DNA from: JAWXCH01 sp034440595
GTDB lineage: Bacteria; Planctomycetota; Planctomycetia; Pirellulales; JALHPA01
Direction: 5' to 3'
DNA: 36,994 nucleotides
Assembly: GCA_034440595.1 (NCBI GenBank)
Contig: JAWXCH010000366.1
Coordinates: forward strand, 1-36,994
This document shows, piece after piece, positions 6,874 through 14,346 of the stretch. A model generated the notes under the pieces. The model worked only from the letters and a program-made list of their open reading frames with translations, ran no database searches and was not told the origin of the DNA. The position numbers and the translations under genes were made by a program. Position 1 is the first letter of the stretch. Each line of letters opens with the position of its first letter.

Positions 6874-8571
6874 CTACTCCGGACTGGATAATTGCACCGA
6901 CTGGCGGAGGTCCTGGATCCGTTCCTGCAAGACTTCGATCTGCCGTTCCAGCGAATTGCGCGCTTTGCGAATGTGGTCGAGGATCTTGTCGCTGTTGTTG
7001 CGAATCGTTTCCGACCACTTGGTGATGTCCTCCAGCGAGGCGGAACGCTTGTCGATTTCCAAAATCGCGGCGTCGATGGCGGAAAAGTCCGCTGCCTGTG
7101 CCGCGGTCTGTTTGCCGGCGCGAACGCAGAGCGCCCGGGCCATTTCCAAGCCGGCCTGCAGGTAGAGGTCGGTCGAACAGTCCTCCGCGTCCCAGACCAC
7201 GAACACGTCGTTGCCATGCCGCATGAAGGCATCCAGTCCCGCCGGAGCTGATTTTTGCGAGAGAATGAACAGCCCGACCTGTGCCTCGCGGTTTTCCCGC
7301 CCCTTTTCGATCTCCTTGCGTGCCTCGGCCAGGGTGTAGCCCGCGACTTCCTTGGCCTCGATGACCACTCTCGCACCGGCCGCCGAACAGTCCGGGCCTA
7401 GTTCGATGACAAAATCCCCAATTTTGCAGTTCTTGATCAGGCCGGTATTGTTGCCGGTGCGGTCGAATTGATCGCCGCGCTGCTGCGATCGCTGCTGAAG
7501 GATTTCGCCGACGGCGTCTTCGAAGACCAGCCCGTGACGGGTGCTGCGTTCTGCTTCTTCGCGGCGTGCGACCATTTTGGCCAGGGCGATTTTGACCTCT
7601 TCTTGAAATTCCTGATTCGTTTTGCCGTGCGTGTCGAGAATCCCGAGCAGCTCTCGCTTCAGTCGGGCCAGGGCCGAGGTTTCGTCATCCAGCGTCAGGT
7701 TACGGTGAATTGCCTGGTTGGTGGTTTCGAGCATGGAACGCATTCGCGATAGGGCCGACTGGTCGTTATCGAGCGAAAACTCGCGACTGATTGTGCGTTG
7801 GGCGTCGTTGACATTCCGCACCAGCCGGCTGAGGGCCGAGTTCTCTTCGTTGAGCGAGAACTCTTTTACTACCAGATCGATCCGTTCTTGCAACTGGCCG
7901 TTGAGTGTGCCGTGACTGGTGACCAGCTCGGAGACCAGTCGCGAAAGGGCACCTTCCTTGTTGTCGAGCGAGAACTCCTTTAGCACGCGGTCGCGCTGTT
8001 GCGTGAGTTGGAACTCGAGAGTGTCGCGTAGCGACTTCATCAGGCCCTGGGACTCGTCCGGGCTGAGCAATTTCATCAACGGGCTGCGATCGCCGACGTG
8101 GGCCACCAGCGTTTTGCAGAGTTCCGAGTCCGTGCCGCCGATCTGGCGGCGGAGCAACTGTTCGAGGTCGCCATCTTGCTTGATCAGCCGCTCGACGCGC
8201 TCGTGAAAGCGACCGCTTTGCGGGTCAAAGTAGTCCTTCAGGGCACCGGACAACTGCTGCTGCACCTGCTGGGCATGCGATTGCAACTGCGTGGCCAGCG
8301 CGCCGAGCATCTGCCGGCTTTCGCGCTGGATCAGATCGGCGTCGAGCTGCCCACGCGCCTGGCGGAGTGCTAGCACGCCGATGCGCAGTGCTTGCAGGGC
8401 GTATTCGTCGCGATCTTCGCCGTCGCCGCGTTGAGCCAGCTCGGTGATGGTATCGCGGTCGGTAATATTGAGCGCCAGCAGCATGGTATTGGGCAGCGGC
8501 TGGTTGGCGGTAAAGCGTGGGGCTTTGGTTTGCACGACATTTTCGGGATTCGTACTGAATAAATCGGCCAT
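6874..8571 (-). CDS. EFSLD-repeat coiled-coil protein with PD-(D/E)XK-like nuclease domain
   Basis: A 565-residue soluble protein, start ATG 8571 (MADLFSTNPENVV). The first 190 residues are helical and charged. Four related motifs follow: EFSLDNKEGALSRL (near 199), EFSLNEENSALSRL (near 237), EFSLDNDQSALSRM (near 264) and NLTLDDETSALARL (near 292), separated by predicted helices. Next comes a candidate PD-(D/E)XK core: E351 in GLVFEDAV, D386 in GDFVIEL, and E405-A-K407 in VVIEAKE, then a strand QVGLFILSQ and NDVFVVWD. The last 80 residues are coiled coil (LERQIEVLQERIQDL). The spacing E-x34-D-x18-ExK suits a restriction-endonuclease-like fold, so DNA cleavage or binding is plausible. I do not recognise a named family. 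No partner gene is adjacent; both flanks are repeat-rich gaps. Confidence 0.8.
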   Translation of the reverse strand: MADLFSTNPENVVQTKAPRFTANQPLPNTMLLALNITDRDTITELAQRGDGEDRDEYALQALRIGVLALRQARGQLDADLIQRESRQMLGALATQLQSHAQQVQQQLSGALKDYFDPQSGRFHERVERLIKQDGDLEQLLRRQIGGTDSELCKTLVAHVGDRSPLMKLLSPDESQGLMKSLRDTLEFQLTQQRDRVLKEFSLDNKEGALSRLVSELVTSHGTLNGQLQERIDLVVKEFSLNEENSALSRLVRNVNDAQRTISREFSLDNDQSALSRMRSMLETTNQAIHRNLTLDDETSALARLKRELLGILDTHGKTNQEFQEEVKIALAKMVARREEAERSTRHGLVFEDAVGEILQQRSQQRGDQFDRTGNNTGLIKNCKIGDFVIELGPDCSAAGARVVIEAKEVAGYTLAEARKEIEKGRENREAQVGLFILSQKSAPAGLDAFMRHGNDVFVVWDAEDCSTDLYLQAGLEMARALCVRAGKQTAAQAADFSAIDAAILEIDKRSASLEDITKWSETIRNNSDKILDHIRKARNSLERQIEVLQERIQDLRQSVQLSSPE

Positions 8572-9022
8572 AGCTTGGTCCCTTTGGAGGTGTACACCAG
8601 TTCACGCCGTCCAGTATGCCGGGTTTGTGGCGGAAGTGCAACGGAAGCCGCGATTTTGGCGAAACGCCCGTTAAATCTTACCGCAGAGGGCACGGAGCAG
8701 AACGCAGAGAAGAAGCTTGCCCCCGATCCAGTTCATCCCGTTCATCCGTGTTAAATTCTTCTTTTTGTCTGTTATTTAACAAGGATAACCAGGATGCAAA
8801 GGATAGAACTTCACAACTCTGCGCGTCACTTCGCGCTCTCTGCGTTCTCGGCGGTGAATCGAAAATCGCTGTGAATCACTGGCGCGTCGGGTTGGTGTGC
8901 GGATAGTGTCGCTGCGACAGACAGCCACCAGTGATATTGCCCCGCTGGGCTGGCTTCGGTAGCATGCCGCTCCTGTCATGGACGATCTGTCACACACTGC
9001 TAGCATAGCGGGGGAACCACGG
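8572..9022. repeat. Non-coding gap with dispersed repeats upstream of lpxD
   Basis: About 450 bases without a convincing gene. At 8679-8717 it holds CCGCAGAGGGCACGGAGCAG followed by AACGCAGAGA and an AAGCTT block; the same unit, including the downstream GTTCATCC and ACAAGGAT segments, recurs at 11359-11461. At 8821-8839 GCGCGTCACTTCGCGCTCT is the reverse complement of a segment near 14076-14095. ACTGGCGCGTCGGGTT near 8880 recurs near 14216. These are dispersed intergenic repeats of unknown origin; any lpxD promoter must lie among them but none is clear. Confidence 0.7.
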
Positions 9023-10072
9023 ATGATCACGCTCTCGAAATTGGCTCGGCTGGTTCAGGGCACGCTGTTAGGGGATGGCAATTTGCAACTGCGCGGTGCG
9101 TCGACGTTGGATTGCGCTGGCCCGGGCGAAATCGCCTTCTTGGATGCCGCGGACAAGGCGCATCGCCTGGCACGTTCGCATGCCGCAGCGGTGCTGGTCC
9201 CGCACGGTTTTGTGCCCGAGGGGATGCCGGCGATTCAGGTTTCCAATGTGCATGCGGCGTTTGCGGCGGTGGTCAGCCACTTTCGCCCGGTGCGTCAGCA
9301 ACCACGAAGGCGCGTCAGCATTCAGGCCATTGTGGCTTGGACGGCTCGATTGGGTGATGATGTCTACATCGGCCCGGGGGCCAGCATTGGCGAAGATGTG
9401 GTCATCGGCAATCGTGTGACGATTCATAGCGGAGCACGTATTCTGCCCGGTTGCCGTATCGCCGATGACGTAACGATTTTTCCGAATGCAGTACTGTACG
9501 AAGATACGATTGTTGGCGCACGTTCGATTATTCATGCCGGGGCGAGCATTGGTGCGTATGGCTTTGGATACAAGCTCGTCGGCGGGCAGCACCAGTTGTC
9601 GTCGCAGCTCGGCTTTGTGGAAATCGGCAGCGATGTTGAGGTGGGTGCCAATACCACGATCGATCGCGGGACGTACTCGGCCACGGTGATTGGGGACGGC
9701 ACCAAGATCGATAATTTGGTGATGATTGCCCACAACTGCCGCATCGGTCGGCACAATATGATCTGCTCGCAGGTTGGCATCGCCGGCAGCACAACCACCG
9801 GCGACTATGTGGTCATGGCCGGGCAGGTCGGCGTTCGCGATCATGTGCATATTGGTAGCGGTGCGGTGCTGGGTGCGATGGCCGGCGTGGCGAATGACGT
9901 GCCCGAGAATGCACATATGCTAGGTGCCCCGGCGGTTCCAGAGCGAGAGCAGAAGCTGATGTTTGCCACGATGAGCAAGCTCCCGGAGATGCGGAAGCAA
10001 CTCAAGGAGTTGACACGGCAGATGGCGGAGTTGACCGGTGGCGACGGACAAAGGCAGAATCACGCGGCGTAA
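9023..10072 (+). CDS. lpxD: UDP-3-O-acylglucosamine N-acyltransferase LpxD
   Basis: LpxD adds the N-linked acyl chain to UDP-3-O-acyl-glucosamine in lipid A synthesis. The 349-residue product begins MITLSKLARLVQGTLLGDG, the usual LpxD N-terminal uridine-binding domain. It then has a long left-handed beta-helix of hexapeptide repeats (IGPGASIGEDVVIG, and onward), the conserved GYGFGY-like segment AYGFGYK, GANTTIDRG, and the catalytic His237 in MIAHNCRIG (His239 in E. coli). A C-terminal helix (MSKLPEMRKQLKELTRQ) fits the trimer tail. The ATG at 9023 is preferred over 8978 because GGGGGAA precedes it and the family start matches. The next gene is lpxI, a later enzyme of the same pathway. Confidence 0.95.
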   Translation: MITLSKLARLVQGTLLGDGNLQLRGASTLDCAGPGEIAFLDAADKAHRLARSHAAAVLVPHGFVPEGMPAIQVSNVHAAFAAVVSHFRPVRQQPRRRVSIQAIVAWTARLGDDVYIGPGASIGEDVVIGNRVTIHSGARILPGCRIADDVTIFPNAVLYEDTIVGARSIIHAGASIGAYGFGYKLVGGQHQLSSQLGFVEIGSDVEVGANTTIDRGTYSATVIGDGTKIDNLVMIAHNCRIGRHNMICSQVGIAGSTTTGDYVVMAGQVGVRDHVHIGSGAVLGAMAGVANDVPENAHMLGAPAVPEREQKLMFATMSKLPEMRKQLKELTRQMAELTGGDGQRQNHAA

Positions 10073-10105
10073 GAATTGTTGTCGATCGCATCGCATTTGC
10101 TTGGC

Positions 10106-10198
10106 GATCTTTGCGCCTTTGCGTGAAACCTTTTTTGGAAATGCCTGATGGGTTCCATTGAAAAGAAAACATTCACGCAAAGACGCCAAGGCGCAAAG
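10106..10198. repeat. Inverted repeat of the CGCAAAG type in the lpxD-lpxI gap
   Basis: The left arm GATCTTTGCGCCTTTGCGTG (10104-10123) pairs with ACGCAAAGACGCCAAGGCGC plus AAAGA (10173-10198), with a small bulge, across a loop of about 50 bases. The same arms recur as a closer pair at 11479-11557. The rest of the 325-base gap (10073-10397) shows no gene and no other obvious signal, so lpxI may have its own promoter here. The hairpin could attenuate transcription, but no T-run is present. Confidence 0.75.
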
Positions 10199-10397
10199 AA
10201 ATGACGCCAAGTTGATCGAGTGCCGTGCTTATGTTTGGTTCGATATGACGGGCGGGTGTTTTGTTACCACGGTCTTTTGGCTGATAAGCTTTGCTGGATT
10301 TCTTGATGTGTTTCACGCATCCTATTAATCAATGACGGTACCCGCTCAATCTAGCTTGCGAACCTCCAGATCGTCGCAATCCGGCGAGGGGTCAGCA

Positions 10398-11315
10398 ATG
10401 CGCGGCGGTATTCAACTGGCTTCGCACACAGCGCATTCGGCTGGGTTCCATCAGCCAGGCACACGCATCGGGCTGGTCGCTGGCTGGGGGCGGTTTCCCA
10501 TCGTTTTGGCCGAGACACTCCGCGAGTCGGGCTATCCGATCTATTGCCTGGGTGTGAAGGATCACGCAGACCCGGTGTTGCAGTCGATCTGCACCGACTT
10601 CAAGTGGATCGGTCTGGCGAAGCTGGGCGGATCGATTCGCTATTTCAAGAGAAACGGCGTGACCGCGGCCACGATGGCCGGCAAGATCCACAAGGTCCGG
10701 CTTTATCAGCGCTGGGCCTGGCTCAAGCACCTGCCCGACTGGGCCGCACTCAAGACCTTTTATCCACACTTTATTGCTTCAAAGAAAGACCGCCGCGACG
10801 ACACGCTGCTGACCGCGATTGTCGATGCCTTCTCTACGGCGGGAATTACTTTTGGACCGGCGACCGATTACGCCCCGGAGTTGCTTGTGAAATTCGGACA
10901 ACTGACACAACGCGGGCCTAGTACCGCGCAACTGAAGGACATCGAGCTGGGCTGGACACTGGCCAAGGAGATGGGACGGCTGGATGTCGGTCAAAGCGTT
11001 GTGGTCAAGGATCGCACCCCCATCGCGATTGAGGCGATTGAGGGGACCGATGAATGCATTCGCCGCGCTGGGCAGTTGTGTCGGGCTGGTGGATTCACCG
11101 TGGTGAAAACGGCCAAGCCGCAGCAGGATATGCGTTTTGATGTCCCGACGATTGGCCTGGGAACTTTGGAAACGATGCTGGCGACTGGGGGGAAACTGCT
11201 GGCGGTCGAGGCCAATCGGACCATTCTGGTCGATCAGCAGCAGTGTATCGACTTTGCCAATCAGCATGGATTGATCGTCGTCGCGCTGGATCATGCCGGC
11301 GCCTTTGCCAGCTAG
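10398..11315 (+). CDS. lpxI: UDP-2,3-diacylglucosamine pyrophosphatase LpxI (DUF1009)
   Basis: LpxI hydrolyses UDP-2,3-diacylglucosamine to lipid X and UMP, replacing LpxH in lineages that lack it. The family-defining start is present: IGLVAGWGRFPIVLAETLRE, then GYPIYCLGVKD, AAMAGKIHK-like TAATMAGKIHKVRLY, and KKDRRDDTLLTAIVDAF. The C-terminal catalytic domain has VGQSVVVKDRTPIAIEAIEGTD, KTAKPQQDMRFDVPTIGL and a final EANRTILVDQ. The ATG at 10398 is chosen because GGCGAGGGG lies just upstream; an in-frame ATG at 10332 would add 22 non-conserved residues. It follows lpxD, giving two steps of the Raetz pathway side by side, which supports lipid A production by this organism. Confidence 0.93.
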   Translation: MRGGIQLASHTAHSAGFHQPGTRIGLVAGWGRFPIVLAETLRESGYPIYCLGVKDHADPVLQSICTDFKWIGLAKLGGSIRYFKRNGVTAATMAGKIHKVRLYQRWAWLKHLPDWAALKTFYPHFIASKKDRRDDTLLTAIVDAFSTAGITFGPATDYAPELLVKFGQLTQRGPSTAQLKDIELGWTLAKEMGRLDVGQSVVVKDRTPIAIEAIEGTDECIRRAGQLCRAGGFTVVKTAKPQQDMRFDVPTIGLGTLETMLATGGKLLAVEANRTILVDQQQCIDFANQHGLIVVALDHAGAFAS

Positions 11316-11694
11316 AGTGTACAGTGCTCGACCAGTCCCATCGTGCGGTTCTGTTTTTTACCGCAGAGGACACGGAGCAGAACGCAGAGACGAAGCTTAC
11401 CCTCGATCCCGTTCATCCTTGTTAATTCTTATTGAACAAGGATGGACAGGTTGCACAGGATACGGTTTGCAATACAACCTTTGCGCCCTTGCGCCTTTGC
11501 GTGAAACCTTCTTTTCCAAATTGGGATTCACGCAAAGGCGCAAAGACGCAAAGAAAGGTGGCTTCGCGGTGAAATGAATAATCGCAGCTTCCCAGTCGCC
11601 TTTCACGCCATAAATGAGTACTTGCCTGCCACCGCGCATGGTACAATGATTGGAGCAATCCAACGCATTTTTCTATTTGTTCCGCGAGTTCGCC
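11316..11694. repeat. Repeat-filled gap after lpxI
   Basis: No gene is supported here. At 11359-11461 lies the second copy of the CCGCAGAGGACACGGAGCAG unit (first at 8679). At 11479-11557 is a second CGCAAAG inverted repeat: CCTTTGCGCCCTTGCGCC plus TTTGCGTGAAACC against TTCACGCAAAGGCGCAAAGA plus CGCAAAGAAAGG, with a loop of about 18 bases. The strong stem could terminate lpxI transcription, though no T-run follows it. Open frames across this stretch are made only of repeat sequence. Confidence 0.75.
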
Positions 11695-12492
11695 ATGAGA
11701 CGTGGTACCTCAGTCATGCACAGCGCTTTATGGGTGGTAGCACTCGGCGCGCTTGTTGTGCAGTTCTGCGGCCAGCCGTTTAGTCGGGCGCAAGACTCGC
11801 TGCCTGCCGAAGTCTCTCCCTCGAGCAAGGATAGCGCGAAAAAGAACACCAACAGTAAAGCCGATTTTCCGCCCGCTTTGAAAAGCTACAAGGGTCGGCG
11901 GATTGCTCAGACAATGCATTTTGATGGTGCGGGCTGGCTGACGCGCGAAAACCGCAACAGCGAAGAAGATTGCGAAGCGATGCTCAAGGCGCTGGATGTC
12001 AAGCCGGGGCAGACCGTCTGCGATATGGGCTGCGGCAACGGGTTTTACACGCTGCGGCTGGCCGAAATGGTCGGCGAAAAAAGCGAAGTCCTAGCAGTTG
12101 ATATTCAGGCGGAAATGCTCCACTTGCTGGAAGAACGTGCCAAGTCGGTCGATATTAAGAATGTCAAGTTGATCCTGGGAGGCCTAACGGACCCGCGACT
12201 GCCCGAAGGGAAGCTGGATCTGATTCTCTGCGTGGATGTCTACCACGAGTTCTCACACCCCGAGCATATGCTCAAAGCGATGCGCAAGGCATTGGCACCG
12301 AAAGGCAAGCTGGTCCTCGTCGAGTTTCGAGCGGAAGATCGCCGCGTGCCAATCTTGCCGCTGCATAAGATGTCAAAGAAGCAGATTCTGAAGGAACTGG
12401 AACCGAACGGCTTCAAGCTGGTCCAGCAGTATGACGAGCTACCCTGGCAGCACATGATGTTCTTTGAGCGAGACGAAAGCAAAGAGGATTAA
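11695..12492 (+). CDS. Exported class I SAM-dependent methyltransferase
   Basis: The product begins MRRGTSVMHSALWVVALGAL, a basic N-region and hydrophobic core followed by FSRAQD, so a signal peptide cut near SRA-Q is likely. A class I methyltransferase fold follows: motif I VCDMGCGNGFYTLRLAEMVG, motif II VLAVDIQAEML, motif IV LDLILCVDVYHEF, and post-motif KGKLVLVEFRAED. Substrate cannot be read from the sequence. Methyltransferases with signal peptides are recurrent in planctomycetes, but S-adenosylmethionine outside the cytoplasm is hard to explain, so membrane anchoring with a cytoplasmic domain is an alternative. A TTG at 11650 would lengthen the N-terminus; the ATG at 11695 gives a better signal peptide. 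It converges with the sigma factor gene, 5 bp apart. Confidence 0.85.
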   Translation: MRRGTSVMHSALWVVALGALVVQFCGQPFSRAQDSLPAEVSPSSKDSAKKNTNSKADFPPALKSYKGRRIAQTMHFDGAGWLTRENRNSEEDCEAMLKALDVKPGQTVCDMGCGNGFYTLRLAEMVGEKSEVLAVDIQAEMLHLLEERAKSVDIKNVKLILGGLTDPRLPEGKLDLILCVDVYHEFSHPEHMLKAMRKALAPKGKLVLVEFRAEDRRVPILPLHKMSKKQILKELEPNGFKLVQQYDELPWQHMMFFERDESKED

Positions 12493-12497
12493 TCGTC

Positions 12498-13130
12498 TTA
12501 GCTTTCACTCGACTTCGGCTCATCCAACAGTGCCCGGAGACGGCGCATAGCTCGCAGGTAGCGCATGCCTGCGGCGGCCTCGCTCAGTTCTAATGCAGTC
12601 GCGACCTCGCTATTGGTCAAGTGTTCAAAGTGCCGCATCAGCACCACTTCTTGATCCTGCTCGTCTAGTGTATCCAGCGCCGCCTGAAAGCGACGTTGCA
12701 GTTCATTCCAAGTTGCCGCCGCCGCAGGAGTCAATTCGCGGTCGACGATCTGCGCACCCAAATCAAACGTCGATTGATCCAAGAACCGCGCGGCGGCCAG
12801 TGGTTGCTCTCGATCCAGACTGCGGCGTGCCGCTTGCCGATGTCGTCGATGCGCATCGATTAGTCGGTCCTTAGCCATGTGTCGCAACCAAAGATGAAAC
12901 GGCATGACCGGGTTAGCCAGATAGCCCTGCAAGCGGCGGTTGGCATCCACCAGCACGTCTTGCACGATGTCGCTGGCATCGACTCGGCGCTGCACGACTT
13001 TGTCCAGACGCAGGTCGATCATCCGCCGCAGCGAATCGCGATGCCGCTCCAGCAGTTCGTTCACCGCTTCTTGGTTGCCCGTTTTGGCACCAATCAGCAG
13101 CTCTTCGGTTCGTGATGATTCGGGCCACAT
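12498..13130 (-). CDS. ECF-type RNA polymerase sigma factor
   Basis: A 210-residue protein from ATG 13130 (MWPESSRTEELLIGAK). Region 2 is visible as ERHRDSLRRMIDLRLD, VDASDIVQDVLVDANRRL and FHLWLRHMAKDRLIDAHRRH. Region 4 is the helix-turn-helix LDEQDQEVVLMRHFEHLTNS plus EVATALELSEAAAGMRYLRA. The architecture without region 3, and the SSRTEELL start, match planctomycete ECF groups. Longer in-frame starts up to 13274 would add non-conserved residues and are disfavoured. No anti-sigma gene adjoins it, as is common for planctomycete ECF groups; control may be through other partners. It directs the polymerase to an unknown regulon. Confidence 0.9.
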   Translation of the reverse strand: MWPESSRTEELLIGAKTGNQEAVNELLERHRDSLRRMIDLRLDKVVQRRVDASDIVQDVLVDANRRLQGYLANPVMPFHLWLRHMAKDRLIDAHRRHRQAARRSLDREQPLAAARFLDQSTFDLGAQIVDRELTPAAAATWNELQRRFQAALDTLDEQDQEVVLMRHFEHLTNSEVATALELSEAAAGMRYLRAMRRLRALLDEPKSSES

Positions 13131-13360
13131 CGCAAATTTTGAACAGACATGATAGAAATTTGGCCGCATACGCTCGACCAACCGCCTTAGTGCATCGCAC
13201 GGCTTCCTGCCGCTACTGTATTCTAGTGTACGCCGGTACACAACGGACAATTGGCTGTTACGAGTTGCTTGCATCGCGGATTCCCGAGGGTCTCACTGCC
13301 GGTTAAGATAGATTCAACGCATTTGATGTTGATTCCCATACCTCCACACGCCCTAGACCC

Positions 13361-14014
13361 TTGAACGAAACCGTTGATACGCTGTCTAGCGCCTTGGCCA
13401 GACACCAGATTGAGTTGGAAGCAGAGCAGATCGAGCAATTGGATCGCTACGCACAAGTCCTGTGGCAATGGAACGAACGCCTCAACCTGACACGGCATAC
13501 GGACTATGAAAAGTTCGTGACCCGCGATGTCGTCGACAGCATGTGGCTGGAGCGGTTCATCGATGCTGGCGAACGTGTCTTGGATGTCGGCACCGGGGGA
13601 GGAGTGCCGGGCGTGATCCTGTCGATCGTCCGCCCGGATTTGGAGGTCGAGCTGTGCGATTCGGTAGCCAAAAAGGCTCTGGCCGTGCAGCAGATTGTCA
13701 CCGAGTCGGGCCTGAGGCTGCCGGTGCATCACCGCCGCGCCGAAGATCTGGTCTTCATCGGTGGCTACAATACACTCGTCGTCCGCGCCGTCGCACCATT
13801 GACCAAGCTGCTGACCTGGTTCAGCGAACTGTGGAGTCATTTCGACCGGTTGCTGCTGGTTAAAGGTCCAGCCTGGGTCGAGGAACGCGCCGAAGCACGC
13901 GAGCGTGGGCAGATGCGACTGCTGCGGCTCAGCAAGTTGGCCGAGTACCCGTTGCCGGGGACGGAGTCCGCCAGCGTGATTTTAGAAGTGCGGCCCAAAG
14001 AGCCGCGCGGATGA
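13361..14014 (+). CDS. rsmG: 16S rRNA (guanine527-N7)-methyltransferase RsmG
   Basis: RsmG methylates N7 of G527 in 16S rRNA, near the decoding centre. The 217-residue product shows the family's N-terminal helices (LDRYAQVLWQWNERLNLTRH, the NLTxxxxx motif), then the SAM site VLDVGTGGGVPGVILSIVRP, ELCDSVAKKALAVQQ, the HHRRAEDL segment and VVRAVAPLTKLLTW. Length is typical. The start is TTG at 13361, the first usable start codon after the in-frame TAA at 13304; no strong ribosome binding site precedes it. It is divergent from the sigma factor gene, with a gap of about 230 bases that must hold both promoters. Confidence 0.93.
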   Translation: MNETVDTLSSALARHQIELEAEQIEQLDRYAQVLWQWNERLNLTRHTDYEKFVTRDVVDSMWLERFIDAGERVLDVGTGGGVPGVILSIVRPDLEVELCDSVAKKALAVQQIVTESGLRLPVHHRRAEDLVFIGGYNTLVVRAVAPLTKLLTWFSELWSHFDRLLLVKGPAWVEERAEARERGQMRLLRLSKLAEYPLPGTESASVILEVRPKEPRG

Positions 14015-14346
14015 TTAACGTCATCTGTTTTTTTTCGTCGCGTTTTGAAGTTGCGCTTTATAAGTTCACCGCAAAGAGCGCGAAGTGACGCGCGGAGAAA
14101 AGTTTAGAGTCGTCGCAATACTGTCCCGCGTGGGCGTACTATAATTGTGCAATCCAGTGAGTCCTGTCTCCGTGCTCTCCGTTTCTCCGTGGTGAATCAA
14201 AAAGTCTAACGTCAAACTGGCGCGTCGGGTTACAGTCGCCTTTCGCTCCGCGAAAGCGCGCTTAACTTGGACAGTAGGTTTTAATAACGACAGCACAAAC
14301 ACAGGCAAGTGCTCTTTCACGGAGTGAAAGGCAACAGACACGGAGC
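14015..14346. repeat. Repeat-rich gap with two triloop hairpins
   Basis: No gene is supported. Near 14068-14105 a segment (AGAGCGCGAAGTGACGCGC core) is the reverse complement of one near 8821-8839. Near 14163-14205 lies a CTCCGTGCTCTCCG-type repeat related to the CACGGAG units. Two perfect hairpins follow: CTTTCGC-TCC-GCGAAAG (14240-14256) and CTTTCAC-GGA-GTGAAAG (14316-14332), the second ending 14 bases before the next start codon. They have the same 7-bp stem and three-base loop design as the CACTGGC-GGA-GCCAGTG elements elsewhere in the window. Confidence 0.75.

Noticed and set aside
6741..7376. 211-residue minus-strand frame
   Set aside because: It overlaps the EFSLD-repeat gene in another frame on the same strand and is Arg/Ser/Pro-rich; it ends in repeat sequence.
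9068..9916. 282-residue antisense frame over lpxD
   Set aside because: Arises from the periodic hexapeptide codons of lpxD; no independent motif or ribosome binding site.
10104..11557. Possible CRISPR array from repeated CGCAAAG blocks
   Set aside because: Arms are inverted, not direct repeats with regular unique spacers, and no cas gene is near.
11293..11663. Open frames across the gap after lpxI
   Set aside because: They are composed of dispersed repeats and read through both arms of an inverted repeat.
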